In this document: positions 7,810 through 13,785 of the stretch, piece by piece
Position numbering within the stretch: position 1 is the first letter of the stretch
How the letters are laid out: each line of letters opens with the position of its first letter
Assembly: GCA_036584565.1 (NCBI GenBank)
Contig: JAZHDF010000060.1
Span: 1 to 17,969, forward strand
Origin: UBA9337 sp036584565
GTDB taxonomy: Bacteria > Patescibacteriota > Minisyncoccia > Moranbacterales > UBA9337
Direction: 5' to 3'
DNA length: 17,969 nucleotides
The notes under the pieces: generated by a model
Seen by the model: only the letters and a program-made list of their open reading frames with translations
The model's database searches: none
Told to the model about the DNA's origin: nothing
Program-made: the position numbers and the translations under genes

Positions 7810-7812
7810 ATT

Positions 7813-8376
7813 ATGGAAAAAAGAGTAATTTTGGGTATTGCCGGGGAAATTGCCGCCGGCAAAGGAACCGCCGCTTGTTATTTGGGAAATAAGTACAACG
7901 CTTCAACGCACCGTTTTTCGGTTGCGCTCAGAGATATCGCCAAGCGAGTCTACTTGGAAGAAAGTCGCGAGAATCTGCAAAAAATCTCCACCTTGTTGCG
8001 AGATAATTTTGATGATAATATTTTGTCAAAAGTTATTTTTGAAGATGTAAAAAAGGATATCAATCCCGTAGTGGTGATTGACGGAGTGCGCCGGATGGCG
8101 GATGTGGAATTTTTTCAGAAGATTCCCGAGTTTAAGCTGATTTATATTGAGACGGATTTAAAAAAACGTTATGATCGGATAGTCGGAAGAAAAGAGAATG
8201 TGGATGATGAGGGCAAGACCCTGGATGATTTCAGGCGGGATAATAAGAAGGAGGCGGAGTTGCAGGTGAAATATTTAAGAGATGAAGCGGATTTTGTCAT
8301 CGACAATAACGGTAGCTTGGAAGATTTATATCGACAAATCGATGAATTGATGAAAAATTTTGAAGTGGGCAATTAA
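7813..8376 (+). CDS. P-loop nucleoside/deoxynucleoside monophosphate kinase-like protein
   Basis: 187 residues. A Walker A P-loop lies at the N-terminus (GEIAAGKGT, 11-19). A strand ending VVVIDGVRRMADVEFF (86-101) sits where NMP-kinase-like proteins bind the substrate. A charged helical segment at 115-150 (KKRYDRIVGRKENVDD) looks like a lid. The fold is that of the adenylate kinase/dephospho-CoA kinase/dNMP kinase group. Its place, 3 bases after dCMP deaminase and ahead of thyX, tmk and dut, argues for a deoxynucleotide kinase, but the substrate cannot be read from sequence. A terminator follows. Confidence 0.78.
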   Translation: MEKRVILGIAGEIAAGKGTAACYLGNKYNASTHRFSVALRDIAKRVYLEESRENLQKISTLLRDNFDDNILSKVIFEDVKKDINPVVVIDGVRRMADVEFFQKIPEFKLIYIETDLKKRYDRIVGRKENVDDEGKTLDDFRRDNKKEAELQVKYLRDEADFVIDNNGSLEDLYRQIDELMKNFEVGN

Positions 8377-8396
8377 GATTCGGCGTATAGGTTTTT

Positions 8397-8434
8397 AAAA
8401 AGCCATTCGCGATTTTTTTGCGAGAGGCTTTTTT
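8397..8434 (+). terminator. Rho-independent terminator after the kinase-like gene
   Basis: AAAAAGCC (8397-8404) pairs with GGCTTTTT, with an inner TCGC/GCGA stem and a T-rich loop, and a T run closes it. This splits the dTMP cluster into two transcripts, deaminase-kinase and thyX onward. Confidence 0.75.
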
Positions 8435-8498
8435 GTTGGAAATTTGCCCGGAGATTGATTTTTGAAATATTTTTTTCAGATTCGAATTTTTCGGGTTT

Positions 8499-8527
8499 TT
8501 GGACTTTGGTTTTAAGTATGTTAAAAT
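8499..8527 (+). promoter_or_regulatory. Predicted promoter for the thyX-like gene
   Basis: TTGGAC (8499-8504) and TAAAAT (8522-8527) with a 17-base spacer and TG before the -10. It follows the terminator and lies 30 bases ahead of the start codon. By eye only. Confidence 0.45.
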
Positions 8528-8557
8528 AAAAGTCCTAAGTTTTAAGCAAATAGAAAA

Positions 8558-9910
8558 ATGGCGACAAAAAATACGCATATTGTTAAAAAGTTGAAAACAG
8601 GAGGGTTTGTTTTGGTTTTAAACAACGGAGCCGAGATTGACGGACAGGCGGAGGCGATGTTGCAAGCTTTACATTCGCGATCGACCGGCGGAATAAAAAG
8701 TCATTTGAAAGTTTTGGCGCAAAAGGGGGCGGAAAACTTTATGGAAAAATTTTATGTCGGTTACGGACATAAATCAATCGGAGATTGCGGAAGCGCCACT
8801 GTTTTTGTAGAGGGAATTTCGATGTTGGCGGCCAAGGCGATTCAAGATTGGCGATTATATTCCGGACAAGAAGCCTCTACTCGTTATGTGGATTTTTCCA
8901 AGCAAAAATTTCTTAATCCGATCGGTACTAAGCAAGGGGAGAAAATTCAGGAAGCTTGGCGAAAATTTTATTTGGATTTGCAAATTCCGGTTCAAGAGCA
9001 CTTAAAGAAGCAATTTCCTATTCAGGCTGGCGAGAATGAAAATATTTATAATAAAGCAATAATTGCTCGAGCTTTTGATATCGCACGCTCCTTTCTTCCG
9101 TCAGGCGCAACAACCAATGTGGCTTGGCGAATGAATTTTCGTCAGTTTGCCGATGAATTGATGTTACTCAGACATCATCCTTTGGCCGAGGTGCGCGATA
9201 TCGCCGAGACAACGGAAAAAGCTTTGCAAAAAGCTTACAGAAATTCATTCGGTCATGCGCGATTTGAAACTACGGAAAAATACAATCAAAATTGGATGAA
9301 TAAGGAATATTATTATAAAAACGATAAAGCTCCGAATTTCGTTTTTATCCGAAATGATATCAAAGCCAAGGATTTGGAGCCGTTTAAGAAAATTTTGCAA
9401 AACAGACCGCCGAAAACCGAACTTCCGCCGATAATGGCCACTTTGGGAATGGTACATTATGAATTTTTGTTGGATTTCGGATCTTTTCGCGATCTGCAGA
9501 GGCATCGGGCTATAATTCAGCGTATGCCCTTGCTAACAATGAAACACGGATTTAACAGTTGGTATCTCGAATCTTTGCCTCCGAATCGACAAAAACAAGC
9601 ATTGAAATTTATCGAAAGCCAAAAAAAGAAAATCGAATCTTTGAAAATTTCCGATGAAGAAAAGCAATATTATTTGGCTATGGGCTATAATGTGCCTTGT
9701 CGATTTTCCGGCGATTTAAAAGCTTTGGTTTATTTGGTGGAATTGCGTTCAACTAGGTTTGTGCATCCGACTTTGGTGAGACAAATTTTAAAAGTCGTTG
9801 ACAGTCTCAAAAAGCTTTTCGGGCGAAGCGGATTGGTGTTGCACATAGATGAGGAGCCGAATCGTTTCGATATTCGTCGCGGGGAGCAAGATATTGTTGT
9901 TAAGAAGTAG
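8558..9910 (+). CDS. thyX: Large two-domain ThyX-like flavin-dependent thymidylate synthase
   Basis: 450 residues, about twice the usual ThyX length (about 220-250), apparently a tandem of two ThyX-like halves. Half 1 (about 30-230) has HKSIGD at 71 and the signature region DWRLYSGQEASTRY at 97-110. Against the canonical RHRxxSxNExSxRY it keeps Arg99, Ser102, Glu105, Ser107, Arg109 and Tyr110 but has Asp-Trp in place of the first Arg-His; LRHHPLAEVRDIA at 204-216 matches the usual C-terminal helix. Half 2 (about 290-440) keeps QRHR (Arg315-His-Arg317) but lacks the S-E-S-RY residues, and has VELRSTRFVHPTLVRQI. The enzyme would methylate dUMP to dTMP using methylene-tetrahydrofolate and FAD. 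The family call is strong; activity is inferred from the cluster. Confidence 0.85.
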   Translation: MATKNTHIVKKLKTGGFVLVLNNGAEIDGQAEAMLQALHSRSTGGIKSHLKVLAQKGAENFMEKFYVGYGHKSIGDCGSATVFVEGISMLAAKAIQDWRLYSGQEASTRYVDFSKQKFLNPIGTKQGEKIQEAWRKFYLDLQIPVQEHLKKQFPIQAGENENIYNKAIIARAFDIARSFLPSGATTNVAWRMNFRQFADELMLLRHHPLAEVRDIAETTEKALQKAYRNSFGHARFETTEKYNQNWMNKEYYYKNDKAPNFVFIRNDIKAKDLEPFKKILQNRPPKTELPPIMATLGMVHYEFLLDFGSFRDLQRHRAIIQRMPLLTMKHGFNSWYLESLPPNRQKQALKFIESQKKKIESLKISDEEKQYYLAMGYNVPCRFSGDLKALVYLVELRSTRFVHPTLVRQILKVVDSLKKLFGRSGLVLHIDEEPNRFDIRRGEQDIVVKK

Positions 9911-10016
9911 CTTGTATTTGGTATTTTGCATTAAGCGCGGAATCGAGAAGCAAGATTTCGGTCAGTTTTTTAAAGTCCGGATAAAGAATTTTAGAAATGA
10001 AAATAAAAATAATTTT

Positions 10017-10733
10017 ATGAAATATGTAAAAAGCCTGTCTGCCGGCAGGCGGGGAAAATTTATCGTAATTGACGGAACGGACGGGAGCGGGAAGGCGACT
10101 CAAGTGAAAGAGTTGGTCAAAAATTTAAGAAAGAATAAAATCAAAGTAAAAACCATTGATTTTCCGCGATATTATGATAATTTTTTCGGGAAATTTATCG
10201 GAGAATGTTTGATCGGGGAGAACGGTGATTTTGTAAAATTGAATCCGAAAATCGCTTCGGTTTTATATGCGGCGGACAGATTCGAATCATCGGTTCAGAT
10301 TAAGAAATGGCTGGATGTCGGGTTTAATGTAATTGCCGACAGGTATGCAAGTTCCAATCAAATTCATCAAGGAGGAAAAATAATTAACAATAAAAAAAGA
10401 AGAGAATTTTTAGACTGGTTGGAAGAGATGGAGTTTAGGGTTTTTAAGCTGCCTAAACCGGATGCGGTTATTTATCTGGATGTGCCAGTTGAAATCACCC
10501 GGAAGTTATTGGCCGAAGAAAAAACTCAAAAAAAGAAGATGTATCAAAAAGGTAAAAAGGATTTGGTGGAAAATGATTTGAAGTATTTGGAAAAATCCAG
10601 AAAAAGCGCCATTAAAATAATTAAGGATAATAATAATTGGATCACGGTAAATTGTGTCGAGGGTCGAAAAATGAAAACAATACAAGAAATCAGTCGGGAA
10701 GTTTTTGAAAAAGTTTCAAAAATCATTAAATAA
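10017..10733 (+). CDS. tmk: Thymidylate kinase
   Basis: 238 residues. P-loop GTDGSGKAT at 20-28, DFPRY at 49-53, DRF at 87-89, and ADRYASSNQIHQG at 107-119, the dTMP-binding signature; a Lys-rich lid lies near 165-180. It phosphorylates dTMP to dTDP. The start at 10017 is chosen because it gives an N-terminus close to the family (FIVIDGTDGSGK soon after Met) and has an A/T-rich leader; the frame stays open upstream into thyX but that part is not tmk-like. Residues 6-13 (SLSAGRRG) are encoded by a GC-rich palindromic repeat, so the N-terminus is extended by about ten residues. It lies 106 bases after thyX. Confidence 0.92.
   Translation: MKYVKSLSAGRRGKFIVIDGTDGSGKATQVKELVKNLRKNKIKVKTIDFPRYYDNFFGKFIGECLIGENGDFVKLNPKIASVLYAADRFESSVQIKKWLDVGFNVIADRYASSNQIHQGGKIINNKKRREFLDWLEEMEFRVFKLPKPDAVIYLDVPVEITRKLLAEEKTQKKKMYQKGKKDLVENDLKYLEKSRKSAIKIIKDNNNWITVNCVEGRKMKTIQEISREVFEKVSKIIK
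10033..10054. repeat. GC-rich palindromic dispersed repeat, copy inside tmk
   Basis: Core palindrome CTGCCGGCAG (10039-10048), flanked by GCCTGT and GCGGGG, in an AT-rich background. Related elements are at 6768-6780 (CCGGCAGGCAGGC) and 11290-11310 (CTGCCGGC, four extra bases, then AGGCGGGG). This copy is in frame and encodes residues 6-13 of thymidylate kinase. Confidence 0.65.
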
Positions 10734-10770
10734 AAATTAACCCCTTATTATTTTGAGTATTTTGTATGTT

Positions 10771-10776
10771 TATAAT
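10771..10776 (+). promoter_or_regulatory. Possible -10 box for dut
   Basis: A perfect TATAAT preceded by TGTT stands 16 bases before the dut start, with a poor -35 (TTATTT at 10748-10753, 17-base spacer). dut may thus be read separately from tmk. Confidence 0.4.
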
Positions 10777-10792
10777 TTAATAGCGGAAATTT

Positions 10793-11218
10793 ATGAAAAT
10801 TAAAATTAAAAAGATAAATTCAGAAGCCAAAATTCCCACCTATGCCAATAAGAGCGATGCCGGAATGGATTTGTATTCGGTTGAGGATTTGAATGTAGAG
10901 CCGGGAAAAATTCTAACTTGCAAAACCGGGATAGCTATGGAGATTCCTTTCGGCTATGCGGGGTTGGTTTGGGACAAAAGCGGAGTGGCTTTTAAGGGCG
11001 GAATAAAAACGATGGGAGGCGTAATCGATAGCGGTTATCGAGGAGAAATAAAAGTGATTTTGACCAACTTGTCGGCTAAAGAGTATTCGGTGAAAAAAGG
11101 CGATAAGGTGGCACAAATTTTGATTCAAAAAGTGGAAAATCCGGATTTGGAGGAAGTGATCGATTTGGATGATACCGAGCGAGGAGAGGGCGGATTCGGA
11201 AGCACGGGAATCAGATGA
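10793..11218 (+). CDS. dut: dUTP diphosphatase (trimeric dUTPase)
   Basis: 141 residues, the normal length of the trimeric family, with all five motifs: DAGMDLY (22-28), WDKSGVA (60-66), GGVIDSGYRGE (75-85, catalytic Asp79 and stacking Tyr82), GDKVAQ (103-108) and RGEGGFGSTG (130-139). Motif 2 has WDKSG rather than the common PRSG, but the key Ser63 is kept. It hydrolyses dUTP to dUMP and pyrophosphate, keeping uracil out of DNA and feeding the ThyX-like enzyme. It starts 59 bases after tmk. Confidence 0.95.
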   Translation: MKIKIKKINSEAKIPTYANKSDAGMDLYSVEDLNVEPGKILTCKTGIAMEIPFGYAGLVWDKSGVAFKGGIKTMGGVIDSGYRGEIKVILTNLSAKEYSVKKGDKVAQILIQKVENPDLEEVIDLDDTERGEGGFGSTGIR

Positions 11219-11289
11219 TTTAAAATTAAGAATTAACAATAAAGAATTAAAAATATTCGCTACTGTTGAAAATTAAATCATTTAAAATT

Positions 11290-11310
11290 CCTGCCGGCCG
11301 GTAGGCGGGG
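11290..11310. repeat. GC-rich palindromic dispersed repeat between dut and gatB
   Basis: CCTGCCGGCCGG followed by TAGGCGGGG, flanked by AT-rich arms (ATTTAAAATT on the left, AAAAATTTTAAATT on the right). It shares CTGCCGGC and AGGCGGGG with the copy inside tmk. Confidence 0.6.
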
Positions 11311-11360
11311 ATTAAAAAATTAAAAATTTTAAATTGAAAATTATTTATCCTGGAATACCC

Positions 11361-11389
11361 TTGATTTACTGACTTCCTTATATTATTAT
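11361..11389 (+). promoter_or_regulatory. Predicted promoter of gatB
   Basis: TTGATT (11361-11366), 17-base spacer, TATTAT (11384-11389), 33 bases before the start codon. A good match to the vegetative consensus. Confidence 0.6.
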
Positions 11390-11422
11390 AAACAATGAAA
11401 TATTAACGAAACTTTTATATCT

Positions 11423-12898
11423 ATGTCAAAATATTTACCCACTATAGGGATGGAGATTCATGTTGAATTAAAGACTGATTCTAAGATGTTTTGCGGTTGC
11501 AAAAATGATCCGGAATTGGACAAAGAGCCCAATTCCAATATTTGCGAGGTATGTACCGCTCAGCCGGGAACTTTGCCGGTTCCCAACAAGGAGGCGGTAA
11601 AATTTGTCCAATTGGCCGGCTTGACTCTCAATTGCGAATTGGCCAAGGACTCTAAGTTTGACAGAAAAAATTATTTTTATCCCGATATTCCCAAGGGTTA
11701 TCAAATTTCCCAATATGATCAACCGCTATGCGGAAAAGGGGAGATTTTGTTGGGAGATAGGAAATTCGGCATTACTCGAATACATCTGGAAGAAGATACC
11801 GGCAAACTGAATCATCCCAAGGGAACCGATTATTCCCTGGTTGATTTTAATCGAGCCGGAGTGCCGTTGATGGAATTGGTGACCGAGCCGGATTTTACCA
11901 GCGGTAAGGAGGCGAGTTTATTTTGTCAGAAACTGCAACAAATTTGTCGTTATTTGGGAATTTCGGAGGCGGATATGGAAAAGGGACATATGCGTTGCGA
12001 AGCCAATGTCTCGGTTTACAAGGAGGGCGAGGATCGTTTGAGCGGAACCAAGGTGGAGGTTAAAAATATCAACTCTTTTAAATTTGTGGAGAAAGCGATT
12101 AATTTTGAAATAGAAAGGCAGATTGAGGCTTTGGAGAGCGGAGAAAAAATAAACCAAGAAACCCGCGGTTGGGACGCCAATCGAAACGCAACTGTTTCTC
12201 AGCGTAGTAAAGAAACGGCGGCCGATTATCGTTATTTTCCCGAACCGGATATTCCACCGATGCTTTTTTCCGATGAGTATCTGGCCGAGTTAAGAAAGAT
12301 TTTGCCGGAGTTACCCGATCAAAAATTGAAAAGATTTGTCGAGGAATACGGGATAAACGAGAGAGACGGAGAGTTGTTGACCTCCGACAAGGATTTGGCC
12401 AATTATTTTGAAAAATCCGTCAGCGAGCTGAGAGAGAAAATTCAATCGGGCGAAATAAAATCTCCGGAGGATAAAGTTTTTCGTTTGGCGGTAAATTATC
12501 TTAATACCGAAATACGGAAACATTTAATTGAAAATCAGGATAAGATAAGCAATATTAAGATTACTCCCGAAAATTACGCCGAGTTAATCGGGGTTGTGGC
12601 GGAGGGAAAAATAAACTCCAGCGCCGCTCAGTTGGTACTCGAAGAAATGTACCGGCGGGGCTGCGATCCGTCTCAAATAATCGAGGAGAAAAATTTGGGC
12701 CAAATGAATGATGATGGCAAGTTGGAAGAAATTATAACCAAGGTATTATCCGACAATCAAGCTTCGGTAAACGATTATTTGAATGGAAAAGAAAACGCTT
12801 TGAAATTTTTGATGGGACAGGCGATGAAAGCGACTCAAGGAAAAGCCAATCCGCAAAAAGCGACGGAGATTATCAAGAAAAAAATAACTCAAAAATAA
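11423..12898 (+). CDS. gatB: Aspartyl/glutamyl-tRNA(Asn/Gln) amidotransferase subunit B
   Basis: 491 residues, full length for GatB. The N-terminus YLPTIGMEIHVEL is the family signature. Four zinc-binding cysteines are present (Cys24, Cys26, Cys41, Cys44). Also seen are HLEEDTGKL and the FNRAGVPLMELVTEPD block of the kinase domain. The C-terminal 150 residues form the helical and YqeY-like tail that grips the tRNA elbow. GatB phosphorylates Glu-tRNA(Gln) and the GatA/GatC partners supply ammonia, giving Gln-tRNA(Gln). gatA and gatC are not in the window, so they are encoded elsewhere. It has its own promoter and terminator. Confidence 0.97.
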   Translation: MSKYLPTIGMEIHVELKTDSKMFCGCKNDPELDKEPNSNICEVCTAQPGTLPVPNKEAVKFVQLAGLTLNCELAKDSKFDRKNYFYPDIPKGYQISQYDQPLCGKGEILLGDRKFGITRIHLEEDTGKLNHPKGTDYSLVDFNRAGVPLMELVTEPDFTSGKEASLFCQKLQQICRYLGISEADMEKGHMRCEANVSVYKEGEDRLSGTKVEVKNINSFKFVEKAINFEIERQIEALESGEKINQETRGWDANRNATVSQRSKETAADYRYFPEPDIPPMLFSDEYLAELRKILPELPDQKLKRFVEEYGINERDGELLTSDKDLANYFEKSVSELREKIQSGEIKSPEDKVFRLAVNYLNTEIRKHLIENQDKISNIKITPENYAELIGVVAEGKINSSAAQLVLEEMYRRGCDPSQIIEEKNLGQMNDDGKLEEIITKVLSDNQASVNDYLNGKENALKFLMGQAMKATQGKANPQKATEIIKKKITQK

Positions 12899-12926
12899 AA
12901 AAATTCCCTCAGGGGAATTTTTTTAT
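12896..12926 (+). terminator. Rho-independent terminator of gatB
   Basis: AAATTCCC (12901-12908) pairs with GGGAATTT (12913-12920) across a four-base loop, followed by a T run. It begins at the gatB stop codon. Confidence 0.85.
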
Positions 12927-12987
12927 TCAAATGTAGGTTAAATATAAAATCTTTATTTTTTTATCCCATCTTTTAATAAACCTATTA

Positions 12988-13024
12988 TGCGTTAATTATG
13001 CGACCGTGAAATTAACGCAGGATT
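12988..13024 (+). repeat. Palindromic direct repeat, copy 1, upstream of the PaaX/Cas2-like gene
   Basis: Arms TGCGTTAATT and AATTAACGCA flank a 12-base centre ATGCGACCGTGA; the right side runs on into GGATT. The 37 bases match copy 2 at 36 positions, the one change being G for A in the centre. The left arm has lost the outer CC of copy 2, so the stem is 10 bp here. Same orientation as copy 2. Confidence 0.9.
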
Positions 13025-13040
13025 GATTTTGTGGTATTAT
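13012..13040 (+). promoter_or_regulatory. Predicted promoter overlapping palindrome copy 1
   Basis: TTAACG (13012-13017), which lies within the right arm of palindrome copy 1, and TATTAT (13035-13040) are spaced 17 bases, with TGG giving an extended -10. A protein bound to the palindrome would cover the -35 box, which fits autorepression by the PaaX-like product. Confidence 0.5.
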
Positions 13041-13100
13041 GATTATTGATTATGAGGATGATGGGAGCAACGAGGGCGGGTGTATTTATTTTTAAAAATT

Positions 13101-13652
13101 ATGCCATTAAAAAGAGAGACAAAAAAGAAGATCCTGCTCTTGCTTCTATCCGGAGTTGCTTTGGGATTAAGCACTTCTCCCGGGGCGCCCAGAAGAATTT
13201 TTAGAGCACTTTCCAGAGATTGGAAGAGAATTGACAGAGATAAGTTATATCGAAATATAGGAAATTTAGAAAAATCCGGTGTGGTTAGATATGTCAATAA
13301 GGGTGAGTGGTGGAATGTGGAGTTGACTTTAAAAGGTAAGCGATTGGCGGATAAAATAAAGTTAGATGAAATTAAGATAATTAAGCCCGAAAAATGGGAT
13401 AAAAAATGGAGATTGGTTTTTTTTGATATCCCGGAGTCCAACAGGGTAGCACGAGATGCTTTGCGTAAAAAAATAAAAGAATTGGGACTGGTGGAAATTC
13501 AAAAATCTATCTTTATTCATCCGTATTTTTGTAGAAATGAGATTGATAAGGTGATTAATTTTTTTGAGTTAAGAAAGTATGTTATGCAATGCGAGGTTGT
13601 CAATATGGATAGGGGTTTAGAATCGAGACTTAGAAAAAGATTTAGAATTTAG
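13101..13652 (+). CDS. PaaX-type winged-helix protein with Cas2-like C-terminal domain
   Basis: 183 residues from the ATG at 13101, chosen for its AAAAATT leader; a GTG at 13080 would add seven residues. Residues 1-90 form a winged helix: a hydrophobic helix ILLLLLSGVALGL, a recognition-type segment RIDRDKLYRNIGNLEKSGVV and a wing ending EWWNVELTLKGK. Residues 100-175 look like the Cas2-like ferredoxin fold of PaaX C-termini: WRLVFFDIPE with Asp109 at the end of strand 1 (the position of the Cas2 metal-binding Asp), then LRKKIKELGLVEIQKSIFIHP. PaaX proteins are repressors that bind palindromes; Cas2 homologues bind DNA or are nucleases. No cas genes are nearby. Palindromes flank the gene on both sides. 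Confidence 0.82.
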   Translation: MPLKRETKKKILLLLLSGVALGLSTSPGAPRRIFRALSRDWKRIDRDKLYRNIGNLEKSGVVRYVNKGEWWNVELTLKGKRLADKIKLDEIKIIKPEKWDKKWRLVFFDIPESNRVARDALRKKIKELGLVEIQKSIFIHPYFCRNEIDKVINFFELRKYVMQCEVVNMDRGLESRLRKRFRI

Positions 13653-13667
13653 TTTTTTATTATAATT

Positions 13668-13717
13668 TAATCCTGCGTTAATTATGCGACCGTAAAATTA
13701 ACGCAGGATTATTTTTT
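13668..13717 (+). terminator. Palindrome copy 2: perfect hairpin with T-run
   Basis: TAATCCTGCGTTAATT (13668-13683) and AATTAACGCAGGATTA (13696-13711) are exact complements, 16 bp, around the 12-base centre ATGCGACCGTAA, with TTTTTT directly after. It is 16 bases past the PaaX/Cas2-like stop, so it can serve as an intrinsic terminator. The inner 37 bases (13674-13710) are the direct repeat of copy 1. Confidence 0.85.
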
Positions 13718-13785
13718 GACGGAGTATTATTGTGAGATATTTTTATTATTATTTTGGATAAAATATTTTTTGGAATTAAATAATC

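Larger units (their letters stand above)
12988..13711 (+). other. Candidate hairpin-bracketed PaaX/Cas2-like gene unit
   Basis: About 720 bases, made of two directly oriented palindromes and one gene that fills the space between. The layout resembles REP/RAYT pairs and IS200-type elements, which have a small ferredoxin-fold protein and hairpins at the ends, but the protein is PaaX/Cas2-like, not a Y1 transposase. Mobility is not shown by anything else: no target-site duplication is obvious. Confidence 0.35.

Noticed and set aside
9849..10016. Upstream extension of the thymidylate kinase frame into thyX
   Set aside because: The extra 56 residues do not look like a tmk N-terminus and would overlap thyX by 62 bases; the ATG at 10017 gives the family N-terminus.
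12988..13711. CRISPR array next to a Cas2-like gene
   Set aside because: Only two repeats, with a gene rather than spacers between them, and no cas1 or other cas gene nearby. The protein is PaaX-type with an N-terminal winged helix, not a stand-alone Cas2.
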